Assembly (NCBI GenBank): GCA_963555705.1
Contig: OY743180.1
Location: 38,038,129-38,102,128 of the forward strand
DNA from: Ligustrum vulgare
Lineage: Eukaryota; Streptophyta; Magnoliopsida; Lamiales; Oleaceae
DNA length: 64,000 nucleotides
Direction of reading: 5' to 3'
Below, in pieces: positions 33,784 through 46,114 of this stretch. Position numbers and translations under genes: made by a program. The notes beneath the pieces were generated by a model. The model was not told the origin of the DNA. It was given only the letters and a program-made list of their open reading frames with translations, and did not search any database. Within the stretch, counting starts at the first letter, position 1. Each line of letters starts with the position of its first letter.

Positions 33784-34235
33784 CTTTTCATCACCTTTGT
33801 CTTCTTTCTTTCAGAATCGACAATTGTTGTGAAAACCTCTCCATTTTTGTCAAGGAGAACAAGATCATAAAGTTCCTCATCACTCATGTTTGAGTTAGAT
33901 ATTTCTTCATCCTCTGATGATTTGAAGCAATTTGTCTTCTATGAGGATCCTTCTTTTCTTCCTCTTTTGCTTTTCTAGATTTCTCCTTTGTTTTGGCATG
34001 ATTGAGATCATAAATCATCAAGGTTCCATAGAGCTCTTCCAAAGGATATGTATTGACATCCTTGTTGTTTTCAATTAACATCCTCCAAGAGTTCCAATCT
34101 TCTGAGAGAAACCTAAGCATTTGCTTACAAGTTCACCATTAGAAGATTTTTGATCAAAGCCTTTGGGACCATTAAAAATATTGGTAAAACGAGTAATCAT
34201 GTTAGCAATAGAGTTCCTTAAATTATTATAACTGC
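33784..34235 (-). pseudogene. Ty1/copia gag, N-terminal half
   Basis: The minus strand shows a UBN2-type copia gag: ITRFTNIFN near 34190, then SSNGELVSK, then a SEDWNSW segment and YPLEELYGTLMIYDLN (34060-34010). A Lys/Glu-rich stretch and an acidic SDEELYD segment (33880) follow. There are two frame changes (about 34115 and 33890). The next part of this gag, the zinc knuckle, is 20.8 kb away at about 12925, on the far side of the hAT insertion. Confidence 0.75.
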
Positions 34236-35233
34236 CATAAAAAAAAATCAAAATAAATCCTGAAGTCTGTGATATAAGTTATAACCCATTGCATATATGA
34301 CATGGGAATATAGACATAGCTGTTTAAAAAGAAAAGAAAAGGACAAAGTACTTTTGCCACTACCTCTATACCACCGTGCATTTTACCACTTCTACTATTT
34401 AGAATCAGGAGCTACTACACACCACCATGGGCAACTAAATGTTAGAAATCTTTTCACCTTTTGTTTTTTGACAAGAAAATTTTCAATTTGCTTCATAATA
34501 TCAACCAAACACTAATTGAAGAAAGAATTGAGCTTGTAAGAACTAAATTCCATTACAATAAATTCTAGCACAAAACTTCTCAACCTACCAAAAGGAAAAT
34601 AAATATAAAATGCTTTCCAACATCAGAGTTGCGTCTCCCTCATGTCATAGTAATATTGTTTGATTGCTTTGCCGCCAGTAAGAGTAGAGAAATATTTTGC
34701 ACCAATTCTCTTGCAAGATTTTAACACAAATGAACAAATTTAACCATCCCCAGGCTCCAGTAAGCTTCCACCTGACTAATTAAGTGGGTTTAGAAAAGTT
34801 CAGGTTACCATTGAAAGAGATCAATAGAAACGTTAGGTTTGAACTATCATCCAATTCTTCAAGCAACATGCCCGCATCAATTGATGAATGGATATACATC
34901 GATGATAATTATAAACAAAATATAAATAACTTAATCTCCATCACGCATTCAAATATACATGCCTACACTCCGAAAAGATGTGCTAACTGAATAAAATAAC
35001 TCTGTTAAGCAAAAACAATTATGCAAGAAAAACAGCAAAAAGTAAGCAAGGAAATACATTTCATATAAAAAAGTGATATAATAGTATTTACTGCTCTAGA
35101 TTATCATTTTAGATGAAGTCTGTGCGGAGCTAAAACCAGGATGTATTCATGTTGCATGTTCAAAAAGTTTGAACCAAGCTAGACTACAACTTTGACCAGA
35201 GTAGAGCGAAATACTCCGAAACTATGTTGGCCT
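34236..35233. other. Gene-free stretch
   Basis: I see no supported gene, repeat or mobile-element end here. Short ORFs lack any recognisable feature. If the possible exon at 35234-35299 is real, this could hold its 3' UTR. Confidence 0.4.
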
Positions 35234-35299
35234 CTTCTTGAGGTGCCTACCTTCATTCAGTTGTGCAGTAAAGACATATTGACCTGGATTCACCTAAGT
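35234..35299 (-). CDS. Possible terminal exon of an unidentified host gene
   Basis: On the minus strand a TTTACTTAG splice acceptor is followed by 22-23 well-formed codons (starting Val-Asn-Pro-Gly-Gln-Tyr-Val-Phe-Thr-Ala) ending ...Lys-Lys-Arg-Pro-Thr-stop. Base composition is more gene-like than the surroundings. No upstream exon is evident within the next few kilobases, and I do not recognise the protein. It may be an isolated gene fragment. Confidence 0.3.
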
Positions 35300-36268
35300 A
35301 AAGAATTCACATACTATTAAATTCAAAAAATGAAAATAGAGCAACTATAGAAAGAGTTTGTTTCCAACCAATCCACCAACATTGAACTGTTATTAAAAGG
35401 GAAAGTGATGAAAAAGGCCACCTTGGTTAAAAGTAGCGACATCATAGCAAAAGAGGCCTCTTCGCATATGATCCTCCCACTACCACAAAAATAACAGTAA
35501 ATCCTTTGTATCCTGCGAACTGTTACACCACCAACCCCCTCTCAAAACCACCGCTAAAACACAGCAAAGTACCACCATCAAAACAAAGCACCCAGCACCC
35601 AGCTACCGCCACAACCACAACCACCTCCAAAACATAATACCATCACTGCCATTATAGTTATAGATCTATACTAACTGCCCCCAACAGACCAATCACCGCA
35701 GGCGCCACCTAAGAATACTGCCTTAATCATCACCTAAAACCACAAAATCAACTCACCACAACAATATCAACTGCATGATAAACTCACCTCCATCAAAACC
35801 GCACCACCAATAAATCACCACCGCTCATCGTCGCTACAACTTCAGCCGCCACTTCTATGTATTCCATTTTCCCTACCCCCCCCACACACACACCCCATAG
35901 ACGTCATCTATTCAACTTGAATCAAAACGCCTAGGGAGAGCTTTGAGATAGAGGTTAGAATCAGAGAGGGAGGCAAGCGTTAGATTTGGCTTTTACTTTT
36001 TAAAGAAGCTTCTATTGGAATGTCTAAAATTCAACAAGTTTGGATAGATTTTGATAAATCTCATTTTGAAATTGAATTCCAAAAAAATAAATAAATGGGA
36101 ACGTGGTTCTTGGATAGACAATAATTGCATCAGACATGGGTAGTAGCCTAGTAGTAGTGGGATCGATGAAAAAAATGGAGTAATTTTAAACATATTTCAT
36201 AATTCTATTCACGTTACAGATTCTTCTCCAAATTGAAAATTGAATTGAAGATTCCCAGAATCTCAGAT

Positions 36269-36324
<56 letters not shown>

Positions 36325-37133
36325 GTTGAAGCACATGCGTTGCACGTAAGGTGCCTATAAAGAAACATAAGTTATTGCATTTTTATATAAATATTTAATA
36401 ATATTATGAGTATAATTCATAAAAAATAATTTGAAAATTGATTTTACCATTCTGCAAATATATAATAGGTAAATGAGGAGTTATTCACACTTTTTGAAGG
36501 AGTTGGAGGAAAAAAAAAATATGGATGATAGCCACACCTTATGTTGACACATGACAATAAGAATATTACCAATTTAATCATTTTTATTATTGGTTAGTTG
36601 AAGTACTGTGTGTTGCACGAATGATGCCATAAGAGTGCATATATTATTGTATTTTAGTTTTTATTATTAATTTATAAAGTTTTAATTCCATTATGGACAC
36701 AATTCATAGTAAATAATTTTAAAAAGTGTGTCCAAATTGTACCTTGCAATAATGAAATGAAAAAAAAAAATGAGGTAGGAAAATTCCAGGATCAAAGTGA
36801 AAGTTTTGAGAAGTTGGAGAAAGAAAAAGAAAAAAAATTTAGCGTGACCAAAGGTGGTCCTGACACATGATGACATGAATGTGCCATTACATTGGCTTTT
36901 TTTCTTTTATGATATGCATATATAATTATAAGAAGTGTTGAGCAATTGCATGAAATTTATGAATTTAGGGAGATAAGATCTAACAATTGGAAAGTTCGAT
37001 GATTAAATCGCAAATTTAGTTACTTACAAAATATCAAGACATAATGAATTTGAAAGAACAATGATCATATTGTATATTGCAAAAGTGAAATAATGAAAGA
37101 GAAATAAAATGAAAATTTGATGACCATAATTGG
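35300..37133. other. Gene-free stretch with A/C-rich tract and (TA)n
   Basis: 35510-35900 is strongly A/C-rich (ACCACC-type words, with a C8-(AC)n run near 35876-35895). It resembles in composition the A/C-rich part of the LARD B LTR but shows no clear alignment. A (TA)n tract lies at about 36268-36320. Two weakly similar blocks (TTGAAG.AC....GTTGCA.G.A.G.TGCC) at 36325-36360 and 36598-36630 suggest an old duplication. Confidence 0.4.
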
Positions 37134-37167
37134 TTTTTTTTTTTTTTTATAACAATAAGATCTTTTA

Positions 37168-37447
37168 TTAATACGTAATCAAACCAGCAACTAGCCTTTC
37201 AAACTTTGGGACAAACATAGAAATGGGAGGCTCTTGCAAGTGTATAAGCACAACCATTAGCATGTCTCCTAACAAGCCGGACATGAAAGTTACTTCCCAT
37301 TTCTCTAAGGATCCTACAATCTGAGATGATGCACCCAAATTCAGATATGTTAAAACTATGCGAATTGAAGCTGTCGATGACGTTCTTAGCATCCGTTTCG
37401 AACAAAACTTGGTCAAGTCTCATTTATAGGGCCCATGCACAAGCTTC
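37168..37447 (-). pseudogene. LINE C-terminal RNase H
   Basis: The minus strand reads EACAWAL at about 37440, then LDQVLFETDAKNVIDSFNS, then EFGCIISDCRILR, then VRLVRRHANGCAYTLARAS. This is the plant LINE RNase H (RVT_3) with its Asp, Asp and His-containing blocks. There is a stop at about 37424, and the reading frame shifts near the end. It removes the RNA strand during target-primed reverse transcription in intact elements. Confidence 0.85.
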
Positions 37448-38363
37448 TCACCAAATATATGTTTTGTGAAGTGTATGATAATCGAGAGATATTGTGCATT
37501 TTAGACCAAATAACAAATGCTCTAGGTTCTTGTTAAGGATAGAGATATACCTTAAACCCTAAATGATCAATCGAGCTATTTTCAAAAAGAGTTAATACAA
37601 TTGATTGAGTTTTAATCGACGTAGATATATAGTACATTAAACCAATTGATTAGGGTTAATTTCACTCGAGAGAGGTAATTAGCTAAACTTGGAAAATCGG
37701 GTCTAACATTGTAAATGAGTAATTTATTAATTTGCATATGTTGAGAAATTACTTAAGCGAAAGTTAAGTGAAATCAAGAATCCCAACTATTTTATCGTCC
37801 ATTTTCCTTATTTTAATTTAGTTTAAATTTAGTTTATTTAATTTAGAATTTTCCAAAACCAATCTTTAATTATGTGTTTTATTCGTTAAGATTAAATTAA
37901 TTAGAGTATAATAGAGTATATATTCCTCGTGGGATCGACAACCCGGACTCAAAAAGTTCACTTTATTACTTGTACACGACCCGTGCGCTTGCGGTACACA
38001 CTATTTTGAGCGAACTAGTTTTTGGCGCCGTTGCAGTGGAATGTTTTTACTTTGACTATTACTTTAGTTAATTTTAATTTTAACAACTTGTAATTATTTT
38101 TCTTTTATGTTTTATTTTGTTATCTTTGGTTAACCACCACAATTTTAATCTCTCTTGTGTTTGGTTTTCTTTCTATGCATATTTGATTCTAATATTGACA
38201 AAATTGGAAAGTAATTGCAATGAACAATCTCAACATGGGTGATGGATACATGCTTGAAGAATATTCAAGTTGTGAAATTTGTTACAAGATGCATTGTAAT
38301 AGACAATGTTTGTTTTTGAGCAATAGTTTGATTACGTCGTAACTTATTAAGTTTAGACAATAT

Positions 38364-39026
38364 TTGAAATGTCGAAAACAAGCAATTGACACATTGGATG
38401 TAAGCTACATGCTCTTGGGGGATTGTGTACCGGATGATTGGGATGATGCCATCATTCTTGTGGGAGATGGTCCTCCATTATTGAATGAGAAGGTACTTGG
38501 AAAGTATTACAATGAACTTGCCAAGTTGGATGAGGATGATATGCTTATGGGGGATGCCATGTATTGGGAATGATTTCAAATGTGGGGGTATAATCCACTC
38601 TTGGAGGTTAATAGGAAAAACTTGTCGTTGCCCATGGATTCAAATTTTGGATCGGTCATTCAATCCGAGGAGACATCAACTAAAGAAGGTGAGCTTGAAG
38701 AGAATGACAATTTAATTACAAAAGAATCTCTTGGAGAAGTGGCAATTAATGAGGAAACGATCAAATCAAATTTTCTAAACTTCATTGATTGTCCAATAAT
38801 TGAGTTTGTGATTAAGCCATTTGAGGAGGTGCAAGTCTATTTAGTTGGGTTTGAATTGGATGGAATAGGCAAGTCCCATGACTTTGGAAAGGGAAAAATG
38901 CAAGTATTTTGAATCAATGAAGAGTGTGACAAAGTTAAAAGAAGCAAAATGGGCAAGGCATCAAAAGCTATGTTTAGAGTGCCATGAAGAATTTAAGCGG
39001 AGAGTCGAGCTAATGAATTTAAAATA
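38364..39026 (+). pseudogene. Unidentified broken reading frames inside LARD C
   Basis: Two adjoining acidic frames (38364-38573, then 38580-38912) look like one frameshifted protein rich in Glu, Asp and Leu. I recognise no domain. Downstream, CGCTTAATGGGAGACAACTC (39028-39047) resembles the conserved GCTTGTTGGGAGGCAACCC-type sequence that follows coding regions in some plant LTR elements, which supports a retroelement origin. Confidence 0.35.
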
Positions 39027-40115
39027 AACGCTTAATGGGAGACAACTCATTCTCTATCCTTTACTTACTTTATGTCTATTTAATTTTTTGCATTTTATTT
39101 ACTTTCTAGCAAATAAGTTGGCTAGACCCAAATCTCTATCTTCCACATTTATTTTCCTCAAATTGGGTAGTGTGAAATAGCTCCAATGCATTCTCATTAA
39201 TTCTAGCATATACTCATATCAAAATTTCAAAGTCAAAATTTGCTTAAAACTCATTTTTTAAATCACTTGGTTCATATTGTCTTTTATCTTCAAGTGTGAT
39301 TTAATATTGAAGTGGATGAGCAAATTGTATTAGATTTATAAGTTAGAATTGAGATGTTGAATGTAATTTTAATTTTTGGGTCATTCACCACTTAATGTCT
39401 ACTATTTTCTTGTATTTTCATAGGATGCTCACAAGTGTTCGATGAAATGCCTCATTGGAGAAATTTGTATTCAATTGATTGGAGGCTTCAACACAAGTTT
39501 GAGGGTGGATTGTTGGTGATTGCAATGAGAGTTTCACATGGCCAAGACTACTTATGAGTGCCCCACCACTTTTTGGGATGTCTAGTAACTTCTTTTCTCT
39601 TACTTTGATTTAATTTTATACATTGAGTACAATGTGCATTTCAAGTTTGGGGTTGATTTCTTATTGTGTATTGACATGTTAGATACCCTTCCGGTTAGGA
39701 TTACTTGATGTTTAAAAATGTTATTGATTCATGATTTATGACAAATATGCTACTTGTGTCTATTTTTACAAAATGCTTATCCATGCAAGATCCTAATTAT
39801 CTTGAGCACAATAGTCATGATTGATTGTTGGTGAAGTTTGAGAATTGTTGAAGGGTGAAGAGGTTAATGGAGTAGAAGAACTAGGTTGTGAGCTTGTATT
39901 TTAATTTTTATCAACATATCCAATAATTCCTAAAACTCTAAATCTCTTGATCCTAATGTAAGACAAGTTTGGGGGTGGTCGACCCGGTGAAGGAGATGGT
40001 TTAGACGTATGGTAATTCCATGCATGTTGGAAATAAATTTTGTGCGGAGTGTATTTCGCCAAGTATAAGCTAAGTAATGACCGTATGCTAAAATTCTAAG
40101 CCAATTTTAATTTTT

Positions 40116-40480
40116 GCATTGCATTACCCTATCTCGAAGCCTTTTTGACTCGAGTAATTAAGCCCATAGGAGTATCTTGAAACTTGGTGCCTTAAGTTTG
40201 AAATTTGGGAGTCATCGACTTAAAGCTCACTATATGGGTCAATTAAAAGCTTAATAAGTAGGGTACACACACACACACACACACACACACTTTGAAAGAA
40301 AAAAAAGAGCATTTCATTATTGCATTTGCTTAATAAGTCTACCTCACTTCGTAACCTTTTTGACTCGAGTTATTAAGTCAGTAGGAGTATTTTGAAACCT
40401 GGTACCCTTTGATCTTAAAACAATCGGGGAGTTGCCAACCTAAAGCTCGCTACATGGGTCAATTAGAAAGCTTAAGGGAG
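40116..40480 (+). repeat. Diverged tandem duplication and (AC)n inside LARD C
   Basis: Two copies (about 40116-40262 and 40318-40480) share TTTTTGACTCGAGT(A/T)ATTAAG, AGGAGTAT.TTGAAAC.TGGT and AAAGCTC(A/G)CTA.ATGGGTCAATTA blocks. An (AC)n tract of about 12 units lies between them (40265-40290). Confidence 0.8.
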
Positions 40481-41071
40481 TGGGGAAGACATGAGCATTC
40501 ATCACGTTAGTTTTTAGAAATCATGCATTTGTACTTGCATAAGGGCTTAGATTAATAGTGGGTTTGAATTGCTTAGTATAAGCTTGAATGTCAAATCACT
40601 CATTTAGTGGAGAGTCAGTGCATTTCTAGATTGTCGAAATTGTCAGTCAAACACACCCAAACTAGATTGGAAAAAGAAAAGAGTAATTCGAGAGTACCAT
40701 CTAGAATTGCATCCCGGGAGAGGAAAGAAAAATATTTATTGGGGGATGAATTTCACGAGTGGGAAATGAAAGAATTGACCACTAATGGTGTGTTAGTTTT
40801 TACTTGAAACCTCTTTACTCATCAATATTCTTGAAACTTGATTGACAATTGAAAGTTACTATGCACACACACACACACCGATCAAACATTAGATTAGCTA
40901 AACTTCTTTTTGGTAGCATTATTTGGAATCATACTTTTGAATTAATTATACAATTTTACACTAATGAGTAATTTCCAAGTTATCTAATATTGTTGATCTA
41001 TATTTCATGTTACTTGATTGTACTAGTAGATAATTTTGCTTGAGACGAGCAAAAGCTCAAGTTTGGGGGTG

Positions 41072-42743
41072 TGATTAGTGTACTTTACACACTTATTTTG
41101 CTTTTAAATCGACAATTTAATTGACAAATTGAGCGAATTTCTACTTATAATTTGTGTTTACCTTGTACAATTAGGTACAACCTCAATTGGAATGAAAATA
41201 GACAAGATTGAAGTGCAAACGAGCTAAAAGAAGATCAAATTTCATGTATAGGGACCCAATTGAAAGAAATAAAAAGTTTTGGAATTCAATTGCAACATCT
41301 CAAAAAGTTGGAGGACTGGAGATGCAAATATTTTATGGGCATATTTGTAATGAAAGTCAAAATTCGAGGACTAAATTGAAGAAGACCAGAAGACGAGGGA
41401 CTTGACTTGCAATTTGTTTAAAAGAAAAAGAAAAAGACAAAAGATTGAAAAGACAAAAAATATATTATAATGTATATACTATGGCCCATGCCTTGAAATT
41501 TGCTGGGTGCTCGCTGAGCGCCCAGCAAATTAGAACAGATATTTCATCTGTCTCACACACGATAACGTAGGTTTTTTCTATGCGATCGCGTGGACAAATT
41601 TTTCTCCAACCGAATTTTAATTCCTGATTTTATTATTTTCACATTAAGATGCGTTTGGCTCGAAATGAACGCATTTTTGGGACCATTTTAGGTCTAATTT
41701 TTGGGAAATTTATACTCCAAATTCTTCACTTCACAAATCACAATTTTTATCTCCAAACCCTAGCCTCTTCTTCCCCTTTTCTTCTTCTTTCTTTTCTTTT
41801 CTTCGTTTTTGCTTTAGTTTGTAATTTTAGTTTGTAATTTAGTTTTGTGTCCAAGTTGCTAGTCTCCATTGAAGTTAGGAAGCAAGAAGTGAGGTGAAGA
41901 TCGAAAAAATTGTTGAAGGAATTTTGGAGCAAAAATCAAGGGAAGTGATTTATTTCATTATCTTGTATTTTTAATCCTTGATTTCTATATTTTGTGATGT
42001 ATTTTTTGTAAACCTCAACTTTTGTGCAATATTTATATTTATACAATGGACTAGTTGTTTTATGCTGAGATGTATGTAGCTTAACTTAGTTTACGTAATT
42101 TTAATGTTTATTTATTAATTTTGAGCTTATTTCATGTGTGTTTGTTATTGAGATTATTCCATGTATTTGATTGATCACCAAATATATGTTTTGTGAAGTG
42201 TATGATAATCGAGAGATATTGTTCATTTTAGACCAAATAACAAATGCTCTAGGTTCTTGTTAAGGATAAAGATATACCTTAAACCCTAGATGATCCATTG
42301 AGCTATTTTCAAAAAGAGTTAATGCAATTGATTGAGTTTTAATCGACATAGAGATATAGTACATTAAACCAATTGATTATGGTTAATTTCACTCTAGAGA
42401 GGTAATTAGCTAAACTTGGAAAATTGGGTCTAACATTGTAAATGAGTAATTTATTAATTTGCATGTGTTGAGAAATTACTTAAGCGAGAGTTAAGTGAAA
42501 TCAAGAATTCCAACTCTTTTATTGTCCATTTTCCTTATTTTAATTTAGTTTAAAATTAGTTTATTTAATTTAGAATTTTCCAAAACCAATCTTTAATTGT
42601 GTGTTTTATTTGTTAATATTAAATTAACTAGAGTATAATAGAGTATATATTCCTCGTGGGATCGACAACCTGGACTCAAAAAGACCACTTTATTACTTGT
42701 ATGCCACCCTTACGCTTGCGGTACACACTATTTTGAGCGAACA
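41072..42743 (+). repeat. Right LTR of LARD C
   Basis: It starts TGATTAGTGTACTTTACACAC after a GTTTGGGGGTG polypurine tract and ends CGGTACACACTATTTTGAGCGAACA. It contains a GCGATCGCGTGG word (41582) and a CTCGTGGGATCGACAACC block near the end. The family resemblance extends to 7868-9390, 11150-11995 and 61693-62750. Confidence 0.8.
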
Positions 42744-43440
42744 CCTACCCTCCATAGGAATGATTTAACTTTGGGTGGTAACTCCAACTCCCACAATTTC
42801 TTCCATCCTTGCTGACCAACAGCAATTTCTTCTGATCTCCTTGCCTCCATAAGTACTCTATAACCTGATCTCACTATATACAAACAGTCTTTAGTGTGCT
42901 TCCAGATTCTCCTGTTCTTAGTATCATGGCTATTTAGCAGTATGCAGTTGATAAGTGAAGTATCCTCCGCCGATAAAATATTATTCATTAAGCTAACATT
43001 TCGTTGATTATCTGGTCCAATCAAGTCTCTAACTTGCATATCCTCCATCCCTCTCATGCTAACTAGTTCCACTTGACCCGAAGCTTTCGAGCGAATCCAG
43101 TTATCCCTCCAAACATTAATTTTTTGTCCGTTTCCTACTCGCCAACGACAGCCTTCTTCCAAACTGACTTTGTACTCCACACACTTCTCCAAATGAAACT
43201 TGGGTTGCTACTAAGACTCAACTCCAGGAAAGTAGCTCTAGGATAGTATCTGGCTTGGAGGATGCGAGCTACCAGTGAATGTGGATTTGACATAAGGTGC
43301 CAGCCTTGCTTTACAAGTAGTGCTAGGTTAAACCCATGCAGATCACGGAACCCCAGCCCACCTTGTTCTTTGCGGCTGCTAGAGCATCCCATCTCTTCCA
43401 ATGAATTCCTTTTTTGCCATCCCGTTTCGTTCCCCACCAA
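42744..43440 (-). pseudogene. LINE zf-RVT region
   Basis: The minus strand shows EQGGLGFRDLHGFNLALLVKQGW (about 43370-43300), then LSSNPSFIWRSVWSTK, then CRWRVGNGQKINVWRDNWI (about 43150) and PPKVKSFLWRV at the junction with LARD C. This is the conserved region between RT and RNase H in plant L1-like elements. Frame changes occur near 43190. Confidence 0.88.
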
Positions 43441-43499
43441 AACGAATTCAACATCCTTTGCGGTTCATCACAAAGGGAGGTAGGAATCATAAATGTGCT

Positions 43500-44950
43500 C
43501 ATGCAGTAAGTGGGTATTACCTGTGCCACCGTTTTGATAAGCACCTCTTTCCCTGCTCTAGATAAGACATTGTTACTCTAGCTGTGTAATCTCTTCCAAA
43601 GCCTTTCTTTCAAGAAACTGAATATTGCTCTCTTCGACCTGCCAATCAAGGAGGGTAGGCCTAGATATTTTCCGGTGTTCAGCTGCGTAGAGACCCCTAA
43701 GGTATCTGTGATTTCATTTTGCTTGCCAAGTCTTATATTGGAGGAAAACATAATTTCTGATTTTCGGAAGTTTATTGATTGGCCTGAAACACCTCGTAGT
43801 CTCTCAAGATTTCTTGGATTATTCTGCTTTCTTTAACCGAGGCTTTGAAGAAGAAGAAGAAGTTGTCATCTGCGAAGAATAGGTAGGAAATACTAGGGGC
43901 GTGGCGACTGATTTCGCATCCATGAATCATACCTCTCATTTCTACCTTCTTGATGGAAGCAGATAAACCTCCTGCACAAATGATAAATAGATATGGTGAT
44001 AGGGGGTCACCCTGTCGAAGGCCCCTGCCTGGGACTATAGGGCCAATAAGGTCATTGTTCACCAATATTGAGTAGATTACAGTAGACACACACATCATAA
44101 TCTATCCTATCCATTTCTTGTTGAAACCAAGGTTTTTTTTTTTTGATAAAACATCAACACAACCCCAATGTGGTTTTCAGGCCTCCACCAGAACAGGCTG
44201 ATGGGGGGTTAGGATTTTCCTACCATTGTATTAATAGTAAAATGAAAAGTACATGGAAGGAGGGGAACATAAACCTGACCTCCAGAAATTGCGAAGTACA
44301 AAGAGCATTCGAGAATTTGCTAATAAGGAGGTCTACCTCTCGAACATAATGAAGAACGATCTAAAGTAAAGGAAAACCAAGGTTCTCCATCATACCTTTT
44401 AAGAACTTCCAATCCATCCTATTGTAAGCCTTGCTAATGTCCAGCTTTAGCGCCACTTCGCCTATTTTTCCTCTACTCTTCCTCTATGTAGTAGATCATC
44501 TCAAAGGCGATCATAATGTTATCTGTGACTGACCTTCCTGGTACAAAAGTTGATTGAGAGGTGGAGATGATTTTGGGGAGTATGGTTTTGAGCCTATTCG
44601 CAAGCACCTTTGGCATGATTTTGTACAAGACATTGCATAGAGCTATGGGGCGAAGATCCTTCACGTTGTCGGAGACTCACACTTGGGTAACAGAACAATA
44701 GTAGTAGTATTTAAGGGCGTGGGGAGTTCATTGCGTTCAAGCCATTGGGAGCAAGTTCGAAAGACATCCTCACCCATTTCATTCCAAAATTGTTGGTAGA
44801 ATGCCGGGTTTTATTCGTCTGGCCTGGTGATTTATCAGGATGTATGTCCTTGATGGCCTTAATGAATTCCTTCAAGGGAGAAGGGGGATGTGAGGGTCTC
44901 ATTGTCCTCATCATTGACCCTTATGTCAACATGTTCGAAAATGTTTGATC
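43500..44950 (-). pseudogene. LINE reverse transcriptase
   Basis: Recognisable blocks are LRPIALCNVLYKI..KVLANRLK (44660-44600), QSTFVPGRSVTDNIMIAFE (44555-44500), GLRQGDPLSPYLFIICA (44030-43980) and the active-site segment ISYLFFADDNFFF (about 43890), which keeps Phe-Ala-Asp-Asp. Stops and frameshifts interrupt it, and a small retro-insertion sits at 44135-44373. It would copy the LINE RNA by target-primed reverse transcription if intact. Confidence 0.88.
44135..44373 (-). mobile_element. Short polyA-tailed retro-insertion (5'-truncated LINE or SINE)
   Basis: A 239-bp insert with a T-run at its left edge (polyA on the minus strand, preceded by GTTTTATC) is flanked by AAACCAAGGTT at 44124-44134 and 44374-44384. 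Removing it rejoins the LINE RT sequence smoothly. The TTTTATCAAAA-type end resembles plant LINE 3' ends. Confidence 0.8.
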
Positions 44951-45329
44951 TTTAGTACGCGATGCCAAGAAAATTTGTTGAAAATATTCATTGACAATAT
45001 TAATAATTCCCTCCCTATTCTCAATAAGATTACCTACACTGTCTCGCAGCTTTGTGATGCCATTAGTTTGTTTTCTGACCGTGGATACATCATGAAAGAC
45101 CCAAGTGTTCGAATCACCCTCTGCCGCCAAAACTTCTTCTGCAAGAATACTTGGATTGAGGTTGGATCAGTCTTATCACGCAACCCTTCAATTTTAGCTT
45201 TACAATCTGCAGTTTGGTTCCTGAATTGCATTGCAAACTCCTTTCCCCATTTGGAAAGGAAACTTGAGCAGGCTTCTAGCTTACATAGGAGGTCGTTGGT
45301 TGTGGGTCTTGCCTAATATTGTCGAACTT

Positions 45330-46100
45330 CATCATGAAAACCGGTTTCTTTCAACCATGCATTCTCGAACTTAAATCTGCATTGCTTTCTCCAGACCATT
45401 TTGTTCTAGAGGCTTAGAAGAATAAGTGTATGATCTAATGTCGATGTTACCAAGCTAGTTAACTTACGGTTAGTAAAGCTGTCCAGCTAAGAACTTGAAG
45501 CAAACGCTTGGTCAAGTCGTTCCTGGACCTAATTAACTATCCCATGACCACGCTCCCATGTATATTTGGCTCCAGATAGTCCAATCTCATGAAGTGAGCA
45601 GTCAGATATTGTGTCTCAAAAGCCCTTAAAAAGCCATTCTGGGTGTGGCACCCTACCCCTTTTATCTGCATTTGAAAGAAGATCATTGAAATCTCCAAAG
45701 ATACACCATGGTAAAGATGACTACATAGCCAAGTTCCTCAACATTTTCCAAGATTCCTTTCTTTTAGCTTTGTCAAGGTAGCCATAAAAGCATGAGAGTC
45801 TCCAATCAGCTTTTCCTTGTGCATGGACTATAAGATCAATATTGTTGGCGGAATAACTAACAACGTCGCAGGAAATAGGATTCTTCTAAAATACCACTAA
45901 GCCTCCACTACGTCCCACTCGATCCACTGCAAATTTACTAGTGAACCCCATCTGAACTCTAAGCTCTTCAACTCTAGAATCTGTCAAAAGTGTTTCTATA
46001 AAGAAAATGATAATTGGTTGGTGAGATTTGATCACCTCCCCCAGTGCACGAATTCAGGCAATTCATTATATACGGCAGACCTGTGCCACAGGTCTTGCCA
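45330..46100 (-). pseudogene. LINE AP-type endonuclease
   Basis: On the minus strand: IIFFIETLLTDSRVEELR (about 46010-45955) supplies the catalytic Glu. VGRSGGLVVF (about 45920) and LPWCIFGDFNDLL (about 45710-45670) supply the Asp-Phe-Asn motif. GLSGAKYTWERG (about 45575-45540) follows, then LDQAFAS. Stop codons occur within it. It would nick target DNA in an intact L1-type element. Confidence 0.82.
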
Positions 46101-46114
46101 ATAATTTGTTTTTG

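Larger units (their letters stand above)
37448..42743 (+). mobile_element. LARD C: non-autonomous LTR element
   Basis: The left LTR (37448-38016) is truncated at its 5' side and matches 42175-42743, the last 569 bp of the right LTR (41072-42743), with scattered substitutions. A primer-site motif (TTTTTGGCGCCGTTGCAGTG, 38020 onward) follows the left LTR, and a CAAGTTTGGGGGTG polypurine tract precedes the right one. The 3-kb interior has no gag or pol. The truncated left LTR directly abuts LINE sequence, so one event removed both LTR and LINE DNA. Confidence 0.82.
37134..46110 (-). mobile_element. L1-type LINE, degenerate, interrupted by LARD C
   Basis: On the minus strand, an endonuclease (about 46100-45330), reverse transcriptase (about 44950-43500), zf-RVT region (43440-42744) and a C-terminal RNase H (37447-37168) occur in the normal order. 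They end at a polyA tail, seen as a T-run at 37134-37148. LARD C (37448-42743) separates zf-RVT from RNase H, and roughly a hundred or more codons between them are missing. A second small insertion lies at 44135-44373. Multiple stops and frameshifts show it is dead. Confidence 0.85.

Noticed and set aside
34784..34990. 68-residue plus-strand frame
   Set aside because: No domain, no codon or splice signal supporting it, and it lies in otherwise featureless AT-rich DNA.
36186..36368. Open frame with Tyr-Ile repeats
   Set aside because: It is just the translation of a (TA)n tract.
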